35,433 nt of DNA. It comes from SBAX01 sp964646605 (GTDB lineage Bacteria > Planctomycetota > Phycisphaerae > UBA1845). The DNA lies in assembly GCA_964646605.1 (NCBI GenBank), contig CAZYEX010000061.1, forward strand, positions 1-35,433, in the 5' to 3' direction. The first letter of the stretch is position 1. The number at the start of each line of letters is the position of its first letter. Position numbers and translations under genes: made by a program. Shown in pieces: positions 8,628 to 20,400 of this stretch. The notes beneath the pieces are model-generated. The model saw only the letters and a program-made list of their open reading frames with translations. It ran no database searches and was not told the origin of the DNA.

Positions 8628-11600
8628 AAGGTTTGGCTTCAGTCAGCGCGGAGACCGTGAACATGCCTTCAGCCTCACGAACGAGTTCGAACCTGGACCG
8701 TGCCCCATCGACGCACGAAACCGGATGGCCGGGATGTTCGAAATCGCGGAATCGGAATCGTCGCTTTGGCATGGTTTGTGCGATCGTCGCATTTGGTCTC
8801 CTAGGGACGATCGCTTCGCGAATCGCGGTCGCAGGCGACCAGTGCGATCGGCAGCGTCAGATGTGTTTTCAGCGGATGGGTCACCTGGCCCCAGCCACAT
8901 CGAGCAGTGCAACGGGTGTCGCCTACGTCGTAGGCAACGAACCGCTTGTGGTGGGAAACAGTGGAGTGGTGATTGTCAAGTATGCAGACGTCGGTCCGGT
9001 CTGGTTTACGGGCGATTCCAGATTCCCGTCTTCTGCGACCGATGCCGTGGCAGTTGGAACAACGACCGTAGTTACCGGCAAACGGTCCGAAATCCTCCAC
9101 GGGACCCAGATCGAGGTCCAGTCGGCGATGCGCTGGGTCCACCGAAGCGACGGACCGGTGGGCTCTCTCGACTTCCTGTACACTGGTGGAGCAGGCACAC
9201 TTACGTCGGGAAACTCCGTTTCCGACGATGGTACAGCCATCGTTGGTACAGTCGACGACGGTGCAGGTATGGGGCCCCGTGCAATCCGCTGGACACCGGC
9301 AGGGGGAGTCGTTAATCTGCCGAGCCTTGGCCCAATTTTCCCGGGCTTGCATGGGAACGGCGTTTCTCCTAACGGCGTTTTCTCGGTAGGCGATACCGCG
9401 TCGACGAGTGGGCTACATGCTTTCATCTTTCCGCAACCGCATCCGGATTGTCGACAGGGTTGCCCTACGGTGTCGCAGGGTATGGGCGATCTTCCGGGCG
9501 GTCTTTTCTCCAGCACGGCCCACGCAGTGACGGACTCTGGGATTGCGGTTGGGTCGAGCGTCACGGCGTTTGGACGTGAAGCGTTCCGCTGGACACCACC
9601 GATCGGCGCCGGGGGGCAAGGGATCATGACTTCCTTGGGCGATTTCCCTGGCGGGAGTACGCTCAGTGAAGCGACGGACATTTCGAATGATGGTGAAATC
9701 GTCGTTGGGTTCGGCACTACGGGCACAATAGACCGGAGAGAGGCCTTCTTGTGGCGCGCAAACCTCGGGCTGCGCAATCTGCAGGAGCTAATCACCGACA
9801 ACATTGGTCCCGAGGCGACATTGGACTGGAGGCTGACCAACGCCAACGCCATTTCGACCAACGGGTTGGCGATTGCGGGCGATGGAACCAACCCCAGCGG
9901 ACAACCAGAGGGTTGGTTTGTCACACTCCCAGACTGCAATGCGGCTACGAGGCCCGGATGGGATGGGTTGGAAGCACCCGCGCCTTTCACGAATACGGTG
10001 AGGTCGGTACTTCCCCTTGTAGGCTCGGCGAACAACTTCCTGACGCTTCCATCACCCACGGCAGCACTGCGGCTCGCGGGACCGATGACGATCGAAGCCT
10101 GGGTTTTTTTAGAAGCTGGCGGAGGCGGAATTGGAACGCTGATATCGCATGGGCAGAGGGATGGCTCGCACGGCGAGGACTCGTCGAACAACGTGTTGTA
10201 CGAGGTCGTAATCACTTCGGACGGCGCTGTTCGCGTGGCTCACGAGAGGAGTAATGCTTCGGACGCTACAGTCCTCGCTGACACAAGCCTCCGTACCGGG
10301 CTCTGGTACCACCTTGCCGTTGTACGACATGTCGATGGCGACTTGGTCGAGTACGTCGTCCATGTCGATGATCGGACCCCGATACTGTTGAACGTCAGCG
10401 GTCCCCCTGCGGGAGGCACCAATGGCCAGCTAAGAATCGGCGCAAACGAGGGTACGGCGTCGCGGTTCTCCGGCTACATTGCGGATGCGCGGATCTGGAA
10501 CCTCGCACGCACCGCAGGAGAGATCCAAGCCTGGACGTACAAGTCGCCGCCGCCTGACGCCGCCGGATTGGTGGCGGCGTGGCGTATGGATGAAGAGTCC
10601 GGCACGACCGTATTCGACAGCGTGGGATCGAATAATCTCACGCTGGACGCCGATGCATCGCGTACAACGGTTGGGGCCGATTGCAATCAGAACCGCATCC
10701 CGGACGAATGCGAGATCGAGATCGAGACTCTCGACTGCAACGGAAACGACATCCCCGATGACTGCGATTTTCGCGACGGCCGCAGCCAGGACTGTAATCA
10801 TAATGGACGCGCGGATGAGTGCGATGCAAGTGATGCCTTGACCGATTTGTTCGACGCACAGGGAGCGGCTGCGGAGCTGTTTCGGAACGCCGCGGACAAG
10901 TCGGGAGTTCCGCCAAGCTTTGACACCATGATTGAACGGTATGGACGCCCCTGGCAGCCGGAGACTGAGCAAACGCCGGGGCGGGGGCTTTGTACAGTTG
11001 GTACGACCGTTTGCTTCGAATCCGCGGATTGTCCTGACGGGGTCTGCAATCCCCCCGGCGGGTCGACGGTCCAGCGCGATGCAGCGGAGCGGTTTCGCAT
11101 GCTGGCCAGGGGTGCAGCCTGCCTTCCAACGGAAGTCGCCCGGCGGGTCCTCAACGAGCTGTTCTCCTTCGAGATGCTGCTCGGAAACGAAGCCTTCGCG
11201 GATGCCATGGACCCGACGGTCGGACTCGGCGAAGACGATGATACCATCAGCCTCGAGCAGGTGCCGGGGATGTTCGCGTTCAACGGCTTGCCCCAGATCG
11301 ACGAGCTCATCGAAGAGGAACTCGGTCTGCTCCGCGGGCGCGAAATCGGCCTACCGCCGTCGGTCGACGATCCAATGGTCGATGGCGACCCAACGGACCC
11401 GAATGTGAACTACCCACTGTTGGGCACGGCGACGCGGCCCTGCGCGGTTTACAACCGCCTGCGCCCCAACGCCGTTCCTGGAATCAACTCAGTGGCCTAC
11501 CGGGCGAACTATGGTTTTTCGAACAACCCCGACAATGGGGCGGCGTCGATGAAATTTCCCCAGGGACACGGCGATGCCTATGGGTACTACCTTACGGCGA

Positions 11601-14473
11601 CGAAATCCTACTTGAACGTGTTCGGTGCGGCACAAGAGATCCCGGTCCTACCGGATTTCTCGCGCCGCTTCATTGCCTCGCAAACCATTCCCGACGGGGT
11701 CCCAGATTGCGGCGGTGCGGACTGTGACGCCATCGTCGACGACGTCCCCGATTCCGCTACGCATCATGTAGGCTTCAAGTCCGTGCGGAACATGGCTGCG
11801 GCGATGGCGGCCAGGGCTAGAACGGTCAACCGGATCGTCGACCTCACCTTCCGAGCGGACTATGTGGAACCGAAGGAAGATTTTCTCCATCGTCCTGTGG
11901 CCATCCCGCTGACGGACACGGTGCCGGAGCGCGCGTGGGGCATGGCCGACTGGGCGCGGCGCGGCGCGGTCGGTGCGTACCTCGATTGGGCGGTCCTAAA
12001 CCACCTTGTGCCCCCGCCGACGCCAGGGCAGCCGGACAGCGTCGAGAGCGTCCATCGCGAGCGATTCGATGAGATCAACATCCTTGCTTCCGCGGTGGAC
12101 GAGATGCAGGAGCGAGTCGACGCCGCCGGCGCAGGCTTGAACCCGCTGGGGCTCATGCCCAACGTGGTGCCGTTTCGGGTCATTGATGCCAACGGGTTGG
12201 AAAACTTTCTAACCGATGGCGGCGACTCCGGCAAGTCACACTACGGAATCGTCCGCGCCGCGGCGCTCGACGCCATCGAGAACGCACGCGGGATCCTGAG
12301 GCGCGCCAACGCGGCCGAGAACCGGCTCCGCGACACTTCGGAGGTGGCGGATGATTTCGTCGAACAAATCGCGGATTCCGAATTCGGTCTACGCAACCGG
12401 CTGATTGAGATCTTCGGACTGCCGTCGCCCAGCGACAGAACGGACAACGATTTCGAGGACAACGACGGGGACGGCGCGCAGATGAACGGCGCGTTCAACG
12501 ACCCTGAGGACGACGCAAGGGAAGCTGCGGGCAGCCCCGATCTGCGGAACTTCATGCTCGACGAGCAAGCCGTGCAAGCTCTGCACTGGGCGCCACGAGG
12601 CGCGCCCGGCCAAATCCAGCTTGCCTTGTTTGAGCTACGCACCGCCAATTCGAGCGTAGAGACAGCGGTGCAGAAACTGTCCAATCTGGAAGCGGACATT
12701 GGGGTTGCGGATATCGAAGTTAAAAAGAGACGCGATGAAGGGGGTAGGGAGCTGGAAATCCAATCTGATGCGTGTGACAGACGGATGGACGTCATCGATG
12801 CGAGGGAGGATTTGGCCGAGGAGCGCGAGGACAAGGGGGGATGGCTCAAGGATATCACTTCGTTTGTAGCCGGTGCGGTGTCCTGCCTTGGCTTGAATCT
12901 TGGAGGTGACGGCGACGGGGACCCCCAAAACCCCAAAGTCAACCCGGTTTCGTGCGGTGCATCCATCGGTCAGGTGCTTGACTTCGCCGACGAGCAACTG
13001 TATGGCGCGAAGACCGACGCTGAATTCCGCGGATCCGAATTCGACCTTGCGCGTCAGGAGCAGGGTGTCAACTGCTGGGAGACCGCGAAACTTACGGGAC
13101 TTCACAACGAACCCATAATCAGGGCAGCGGAGAACCAACTCCAGGCTTTGATCCGCGAGACGCCCCTGGCGAAAATCGCCAAATCCGTGGCGGAGAACCA
13201 GGCGCTGCAAGCGGTCGCGGTGGTCAACAAGAACTTGCAAGAGGGCAAGCGCCTCGTGGCCGAGCGGGACCGGATTCGGCGGGTGCAGCGCGACAAACTG
13301 CAGAACTTCCGATACAAGGACCTGGCCTTCCGCACCTTCCGCAACCACGCCCTGGAGCAGTACGGGGCCTTTTTCGACCTTGCCGCGCGCTATGTCATGC
13401 TCGCCACGCGAGCCTTCGCCTACGAATACAATGAGCGCGACTTCGTCGACGGGCAAGTGGAGTTCCTCTACCGTGAGAGGCTCTTGGGCACCACGTTCGC
13501 TGTCGATCAAGGATTGCAGAGCGTCCTTGCGGCGCTCGACGCCGAGCGTCAGCGAGATGAGTTCACCGGTCGGCTGAAGAAACTGCGCTTGTTCGACCAA
13601 GGGTTCCCCTTCAGCATCCGAAAGAGCATGTTGGGGCTGGAGTTCAACCCCTCGACAGACACGGACCAACAGCAATTTGAGAAAAGCAAGGCCTTTCGCG
13701 CGTTTCTGGAAACTCACATTGTCCAGGACATTCGTGATGTGCCCGCGTACCGAGACCTGGCCGTCCACACCTCGGACGAGGACTACGGACCCGCCTTAGT
13801 CCTGACGTTCCCCACCGAGGTCGCGGGCGGAACGCTTTTTGGAGCGCCGAGCACGAACGTGTTCGGCACGGATGCCAACTATAATCACTGTGAGAACCCC
13901 AAGATATTCACTTTCCTGATTCAATTGCAAGGGGTGGACAGCCGGGGAGTGCTCGGCAACACCACGGGAATAATCAATGCGTTCTTTCTCCCGGCCGGCG
14001 CCAGCATGTTGCGCGCGCCGCTCGGGTTCGATTGCGCCCGCCGGCCCGTCCGGTCCTGGGCGGTTGTCGATCAAAAGATCCCGGTGGTCGGTCAAGCCTA
14101 TCGGGACGCTTTTGATATCCTCGACGCACCCATCGACGGGGACTTCGATCGCCCCTTGGGCGAAACGGCGCCGGGTTTTGGAGTCATCAATCGATTCCCG
14201 TATGTCGACGCGGAAATCGCCCCGAACTCCGTCCGGATTGATCGTTTTCCACACGAGCTGGCCGGATGGTCCGTTTGGAACACGCAGTGGGTGCTGATCA
14301 TCCCCGGGCGTCAGTTCACAAGTTCGTCGGACACCGTGGAGAACGTTCGTCGTCAGCTCATGATTCTCATCTACGACGCCAACGAAAACGGAGAGCCCCG
14401 CAGACCGGATGAGAATTTGGGCATTGACGACATCGTGCTGCGAATCCTGGCGTATGGCAAGAAAGCTTCGTAA
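8624..14473 (+). CDS. Exported HAF/LamG protein with Tc-toxin A-subunit-like C-terminal half
   Basis: The 1949-residue protein starts at ATG 8624 with GGAGG 7 bases upstream. A 49-residue hydrophilic extension precedes a signal core that ends in AVA at 68-70. HAF-type repeats span about 85-440 (units such as MGDLPGG followed by EAFRW or EAFLW). A LamG/concanavalin-like domain spans about 465-680 (MTIEAWVF, ADARIWNLART). Three calcium-loop motifs of the DCNxNxIPDDCD type lie at 686-733. The C-terminal half is mainly helical: coiled coil at about 1340-1404, a hydrophobic segment at 1407-1430, coiled coil at 1490-1570, then FFDLAARYVMLATRAFAYE near 1585. It ends in GIDDIVLRILAYG. This order resembles the pore-forming and TcB-binding end of TcA subunits. 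No TcA N-terminal shell was recognised. The TcA reading is an inference. Confidence 0.8.
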   Translation: MKGLASVSAETVNMPSASRTSSNLDRAPSTHETGWPGCSKSRNRNRRFGMVCAIVAFGLLGTIASRIAVAGDQCDRQRQMCFQRMGHLAPATSSSATGVAYVVGNEPLVVGNSGVVIVKYADVGPVWFTGDSRFPSSATDAVAVGTTTVVTGKRSEILHGTQIEVQSAMRWVHRSDGPVGSLDFLYTGGAGTLTSGNSVSDDGTAIVGTVDDGAGMGPRAIRWTPAGGVVNLPSLGPIFPGLHGNGVSPNGVFSVGDTASTSGLHAFIFPQPHPDCRQGCPTVSQGMGDLPGGLFSSTAHAVTDSGIAVGSSVTAFGREAFRWTPPIGAGGQGIMTSLGDFPGGSTLSEATDISNDGEIVVGFGTTGTIDRREAFLWRANLGLRNLQELITDNIGPEATLDWRLTNANAISTNGLAIAGDGTNPSGQPEGWFVTLPDCNAATRPGWDGLEAPAPFTNTVRSVLPLVGSANNFLTLPSPTAALRLAGPMTIEAWVFLEAGGGGIGTLISHGQRDGSHGEDSSNNVLYEVVITSDGAVRVAHERSNASDATVLADTSLRTGLWYHLAVVRHVDGDLVEYVVHVDDRTPILLNVSGPPAGGTNGQLRIGANEGTASRFSGYIADARIWNLARTAGEIQAWTYKSPPPDAAGLVAAWRMDEESGTTVFDSVGSNNLTLDADASRTTVGADCNQNRIPDECEIEIETLDCNGNDIPDDCDFRDGRSQDCNHNGRADECDASDALTDLFDAQGAAAELFRNAADKSGVPPSFDTMIERYGRPWQPETEQTPGRGLCTVGTTVCFESADCPDGVCNPPGGSTVQRDAAERFRMLARGAACLPTEVARRVLNELFSFEMLLGNEAFADAMDPTVGLGEDDDTISLEQVPGMFAFNGLPQIDELIEEELGLLRGREIGLPPSVDDPMVDGDPTDPNVNYPLLGTATRPCAVYNRLRPNAVPGINSVAYRANYGFSNNPDNGAASMKFPQGHGDAYGYYLTATKSYLNVFGAAQEIPVLPDFSRRFIASQTIPDGVPDCGGADCDAIVDDVPDSATHHVGFKSVRNMAAAMAARARTVNRIVDLTFRADYVEPKEDFLHRPVAIPLTDTVPERAWGMADWARRGAVGAYLDWAVLNHLVPPPTPGQPDSVESVHRERFDEINILASAVDEMQERVDAAGAGLNPLGLMPNVVPFRVIDANGLENFLTDGGDSGKSHYGIVRAAALDAIENARGILRRANAAENRLRDTSEVADDFVEQIADSEFGLRNRLIEIFGLPSPSDRTDNDFEDNDGDGAQMNGAFNDPEDDAREAAGSPDLRNFMLDEQAVQALHWAPRGAPGQIQLALFELRTANSSVETAVQKLSNLEADIGVADIEVKKRRDEGGRELEIQSDACDRRMDVIDAREDLAEEREDKGGWLKDITSFVAGAVSCLGLNLGGDGDGDPQNPKVNPVSCGASIGQVLDFADEQLYGAKTDAEFRGSEFDLARQEQGVNCWETAKLTGLHNEPIIRAAENQLQALIRETPLAKIAKSVAENQALQAVAVVNKNLQEGKRLVAERDRIRRVQRDKLQNFRYKDLAFRTFRNHALEQYGAFFDLAARYVMLATRAFAYEYNERDFVDGQVEFLYRERLLGTTFAVDQGLQSVLAALDAERQRDEFTGRLKKLRLFDQGFPFSIRKSMLGLEFNPSTDTDQQQFEKSKAFRAFLETHIVQDIRDVPAYRDLAVHTSDEDYGPALVLTFPTEVAGGTLFGAPSTNVFGTDANYNHCENPKIFTFLIQLQGVDSRGVLGNTTGIINAFFLPAGASMLRAPLGFDCARRPVRSWAVVDQKIPVVGQAYRDAFDILDAPIDGDFDRPLGETAPGFGVINRFPYVDAEIAPNSVRIDRFPHELAGWSVWNTQWVLIIPGRQFTSSSDTVENVRRQLMILIYDANENGEPRRPDENLGIDDIVLRILAYGKKAS

Positions 14474-14485
14474 GGAGAGGTTCTG

Positions 14486-17400
14486 ATGACATTGCGTATG
14501 ACTGGCATCATGCTCGCGATAGGACTCTGTGCGGGGGCATTGAAGGGCGCATTGGCTGCGGACAAGAATGGGGTGTCGCCGCAAACGATCTCGCTGCCGT
14601 CCGGGCCGGGTTCGATCTCGGGGTTGGGCGAGTCTTTCCAGCCCCAGCTCAACAGCGGCAGCGGTTCCTATGCCGTCCCCATTCAACTGCCCAAGGGTCC
14701 GGGCGGGTTCGGCCCGAGTCTCTCCCTTCAATACCACACCGGCAATGGCAACGGATGCGTGGGGATCGGCTGGAAGCTCTCCGAACCGTCTTTCGTCAGC
14801 CGCAACATGGACAACGGGTTACCGCTCTACGTCGACGCGGCCAACGGCCTCGACGATGACTTCGACGGCACGATCGACAACCCCGGAGAGATTGACCGAT
14901 TCAGCGGAATCGACCTTGAAGAGCTGGTCTCCCTCCCCGACGCCACGTTCCGAAGCGAAAGCGAAGAGACATTCCTCCGCTACGAGCGCACGGCCACGGG
15001 CTGGAGCGCCCGAACCAAGAGTGGCGTGCAGCATGAGTTCGGATCGAGCTCCAGCGCCCGGGTCGAGGGCGGCAGCCGCGTGTTCTCGTGGCTGCTGGAA
15101 CGCAGCACCGACCTTAACGGAAACGCGATCGAGTACCGTTACTTGTCCGACCCCGGCTCGCCGGGGCAAAAGTATTGCCGCGAAATCCGCTGGGCCGGCG
15201 AGACAGCGTTCTACGCGGTCGTCATGATCTACGAAGGCAACCGTCCCGACGTGCACTCCGATTATCGCAGCGGTTTTGAGGTCAGAACCGGATTGCGACT
15301 TGCGCGGATCGACGTCATCGGCCAAGGAATGCCGGCGTTCTCCGGCGCGGTCACGGGTGACTTGAACGAAGACGGCGTCGGTGATTCCTTGATCCGTCGA
15401 TACACGCTCGAATACGCGGCTGGGGCGCTTCAGCTTCAGTCGCTGTTGACTCGCGTAACGCTGACCGGCGCGGACGGTGTGACGGCGCTTCCGTCGATCA
15501 CCTTTGCGTACACCGAATGGTCACCGCCGGACAACGTTTCGATCCCGATTGGTCGGAGCACGGGGGAGCCTGGCGTCGCCTTAAACTCGGAGGATATCGA
15601 GCTGATCGACATGAACCGCGACGGCCTGCCGGACCTTCTACAGGCAACGACGTCGTCCCATCGCGTACATCTCAATCTGGGAGTTAATGCGGCCGGGCGG
15701 CTCGAGTGGGATGCGGTAGGCATCAACATCGCTGACGCGCCGGAAGTGCGTCTTGGATCGACAGCGGTCCATCTTGCCGACCACAGCGCCGACGGCGAGG
15801 CCGATCTGCTGAACAAAGTGAACGACAGCCTCCATCAGTGCTACATCAATAGTGGTGAGGAAAGCTGGGCATCGCCCATTACCCTGGGTAACACGGATGG
15901 TTGGCCTGTTTGGCCTTTCGAGAATCCTGGCAGTCGGACCTTGGACACGGATCACAATCGGATGCACGACATTCTGGCCACCTCCACCAACGGCTATAGT
16001 CTCTGGATGCTCATGCCCGGCGGCCGCTATGGGAAACAAGTTGCTCTCCCCGTGCTGTCCGATGGCACTCGGGCATTCGGCTTCGAAGATCCCGGAGCCA
16101 GAATCGCCGATGTGAACGGCGACCGAATCGTGGATCTCGCGTGGATTCAGAGCACCCGCGTCGTGTACTGGGCCAGTTGCGGGCGGGGTGTGTTCGATGG
16201 ACCGTTTTTCCTGCCGCTTACCAGCACCATCAGCGCGGCCGAGATCGCGCGTTCGGACTTCGCGGACGTGAACGGTGACGGCCTATCAGATCTACTTCTG
16301 GTTCGACCGGACCTCTTCCAGGAACGCATCCATTATCGGCTCAACCGCGGTCAGTCGGGTTTCGACACTCGGAGGACCATCCTCGGGCTTCCCACGCCGG
16401 TCGCAGGCGACGCGAACCGCTGCGTAGACGTAAACGGCAACGGCTCCGTGGATCTGCTGATTTCGAACAGCACCCGGCCCTCGGGAACGCGGGAGCAGTT
16501 CGTGGACTTCGTTCCCGGGATCCGGCCGCATCTCCTAAGTCGCGTCGATAACGGGTTGGGGCTGGTCACTACGCTGGATTACGAAACCTCGATTCAGCAG
16601 ATGGTGCGAGCGCGGAACGCCTTGCAGCCCTGGACCTCGACCATGCCGATCTCCATGCCGGTCGTCGCCCGCATCACAGAGGACGACAGTCGAGGCAACG
16701 CGTACACCCGCGAGATCACCTATCGTGACCCCTACTACGACGCGGCCAAGCAGGAGTTCCGTGGGTTTTCTCGCGTCGAACTCCGTGAACTCGGAGACGC
16801 CTCCGCCCCCACCAAGATCACCACGCACGTCTTCGACACCGGGGTTTCAGCCGACTGTCGCAAAGGGAAGCTATTGGCTCAGGAAGTCGTGGACGACGCG
16901 GCATCTCGCTTCGAGCGAACCGAGAACACTGTGCAGCACCGCGTGCTCGAAACAGCCGTGGACGGTCGCCAAGTTTGCTTTGCGTTCAACGAGGCTTCGG
17001 ATGCGTACATCTTCGAGCAAACCGCCAATCCGGCCCATATTCGTACCGAGGTTCAATACGACAACTTCGGCAACGTTTTGCACGAGAACAAACACGGCAT
17101 CGCCGACCAGGACGGCGACGAGGTCTTCATGGAAAAGGCCTACGCCTACAACCCCGCCATCTGGTTAATGGATCAAGTGTCTCGCTCCACCACCCGCGAC
17201 GGCAAGGGTGCTCTGGCCGCCGAGGAGCTGTTCACTTACGACGCACGTGGAAACCTTCTGGAGCAGCGCCAATGGCTGGATCAGGAGAGCCGCTACATTC
17301 TTTCGCTTCGCAACGAGTACGACTCCTTCGGCAATGTCATCCGGATGACCGATGCCAACAACCACAGCCGCTCCGTGGCCTACGACGCACTGCTGCACAC

Positions 17401-20400
17401 GTACCCGGTCACCGAGACCGTACATTTGGAATCGCGCAACCTGGTCGTAACGGCGGAATATCATTTCGGGTTCGGCGTGGTGGCCTCCTCGGTGGACTTC
17501 GCGGGCGCGACCACGGTCGTCGAGTATGACCCCTTGGCCCGGCAGACGGCTATTCTTCGATCCGGCGGCGCCGAAACCAGGTACACCTACGAACTGGGAG
17601 CGCCCATCAGTCGGACCATCACCAGGGTCCTGGAGCAGCTTGGCGGCGGCACTTTTGACACCTACGTCTACGTCGACGGCCTGGGCCGGGCGCTGGGCTC
17701 CAAAACCGAAGCCGAGGACGGCCAATGGCGATTCGTAAAAGCCGTTTTGCACAACCGGCGGAAAACGGTCGCACGAGAGTGGCTTCCCCACTACACCTCA
17801 ACCTCGCAGTATGAGCTTCCTAGTTTCGAACTGCCGAGCTTGCAGTGGACTTATGATATTAAGGATCGCGTGATACAGAGCTTGAATCCGGATGGCACGT
17901 TCACCCGCACCGTATTCGAGCCATTGACAGAGACCAATTTCGATGAAAACCATTCTACGCTGAACGATAAGCCGCTGGTCCGGAGATTTGACGGCCTCGA
18001 TCGCGTCCGCACGGTTGTGGAACATACGGGCGATGAGGAGATCATCACGCAATCGTCTTGGACTACATTGGGAGACTTGGCAACTAACGTCGATGCCCAT
18101 GGAAACACACAAACATTCACTTATGATTCAGTGCGCCGAAAGCGGGCGATTCACAATCCGGATCGTGGGCTGCTCCGCTTCGAATACAACGACGGAGGCA
18201 ATCTGATTAGAACAACCGATGCCAAAAACCAGGTTACGACCTACTCCTATGACTTCGCCAACCGCATTCTCGAAAAGAACTATTTGGACCAAGGCGGCGG
18301 CTCCGACGACCCACCGGACGAAGTGTACCGCTACGACATGCCGAGCACCGGAGTGGATTTTGGCGATGGTACCCAGGTGACCGCCACGTTTACGCAGGGC
18401 AGGCTCGTCTCGGTGACCGACACTTCAGGCGGCGAGTATTTCTCGTACGATGCACGTGGAAACCGCGTGTGGAGCGTGAAGAGAATCTGCGATCTGCTGA
18501 CGGCTCAGGACATATCGTTCGGCACGGCATTCGCGTATGATGTGATGGATCGCACGGTTGAGCTCATCTATCCCGATAATGACCGTTGTACCTTTCAGTA
18601 CAATGATGCCTCACAGCCAGTGGCCGTTGGAGGCGGATCGGCGGATGGCGCACGCCTCGTCACAGGCGTAACATACGAAGCCACAGGCCAACCCACAGAA
18701 ATAACGTACGGGAATGGCGTCACAAACGAATACATCTACGACAATCGCAACCGCATGCAGGCCTTGCGCAGTAACGGCCCGAGTGGGCAGCAACTCCTAC
18801 ATTATGCCTACACATTCGACTCCACTTCGAACATATTAGGCATCACCGATCTAAGGCCGTTCTCGGCTGTTCCCGAAGATTCTCGACGACGAAACACCCA
18901 GAGGTTTGCATATGACGATCTTGATCGGCTGATCTCCGTAGAATACGCGTCCGACACAGTCGGCGAACCCCTGATTGGAAGAATTGAGTATGCCTATGAC
19001 AAGCTTGGGAACATCTTGCGCCAAGCGACTCCAGCTCTAGATGAAGCTGGACATCTGGACGACCCTGGGCTCTCGTTCGGTGATTACGCCTATGCGGGCG
19101 GCAGGTTTGGACGAGCTGGACGGTTGCCGGGCGATCCAGCCGGTCCGCACGCAGTGACGGACGTGGGGGGCACGAAGTCTCTCGAATATGATGACAATGG
19201 GAGTGTCTCCCGCCTGGGAGATGCCCATTTGACCTGGGACTTTGAGAACCGCCTCGTTGGTTTTGCATCACCCACGGCAGTGTCAACCAATGATTACGAC
19301 TACGCAAATATCCGCGTGACAAAGCTGGTCGAAAGAGCGAGCCTGGTGCAGCAGACGCTTTACGTCGGTCCGCATTTTGCAATACGGCCGAAATCAGCGC
19401 CGACGAAGTATGCGGTTCTGGACATCACCCGAATTGCACAGGTCAAGGGCTCGCTCGATCCAGCGCGTCCTCGCCTCGAGCGCATTTGGCTCTACGCCGG
19501 ATGGAACCTGGTTTCCGTGGCTGTTGAAAGTGCGCAAACCGTCGGGGATATATTCGGAGCAGATGCCCAGGTGTTTTCCCGCAGCGACGCCGAGTACTCG
19601 CCAGTTCCGTTGGATGACGCCGTACCTTTCGGCACCGCGCTTTGGGTCCAAGTCCCGTCGCCGCGCGTGAGCATCGCAAAGGGCCTTTACCGCAATCATC
19701 GAGACCCCATGCCCCTTCAGGCTGGACAGACCTTGCAGCCCTGGTCGCGTCTGGAGCCGCTCACACCCGCGGTGCACCTGAATACAAGCGCGCGGATCCA
19801 CGCTTTCGAACGCGGGCAATGGTTGATCTGTGATCCGACCCTGCCCGCGTTTCTCACAACGCCTGAGTGTCAGCTGTCGGCGTCGAGCGCGGCGTGGATC
19901 GAAGTATCCGCACCCGCGGAAGTGACCCCGGGCGCCACAGACACCCAGGACATTCTCTTCTACGAGAGCGACCATTTGGGATCGACGACCCTCCTGACGG
20001 ATACCGATGGACGGCTCGTGGAAGAAACGAGCTTCTTCCCCTTTGGTGCCCGGCGAAACAGATACACGTCCGTACCGGCGACTGCAATGCATAGCCACAT
20101 CGGCTATGCGGGAATGGAGCCCGACCCGGAAAGTGATCTAATCAACTTCGGCGCCCGGTTCTTGATACCGTCAATCGGTCGGTGGACAGCATGTGATCCG
20201 GCTGGGATCGCGGACACTCTGAATCTCTATGAGTACGCGCAGAACAACCCGATTCGGCTCGTAGACGGCGACGGTGAGAAGTCATCAGCTTTTGAGTTAA
20301 TCGCCAGGGTCGCCAAGCAGTCGGAGAAGAAACAAAAGCAGAAAGAGAAGCAGTTTGACAAACAAAACAAGCTCGTTCGCCGAGACGTATCCGTCGAAGT

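Noticed and set aside
8923..10215. 430-codon minus-strand frame inside the 1949-residue gene
   Set aside because: Proline/Ser-rich antisense shadow; the plus-strand frame has HAF, signal-peptide and LamG features.
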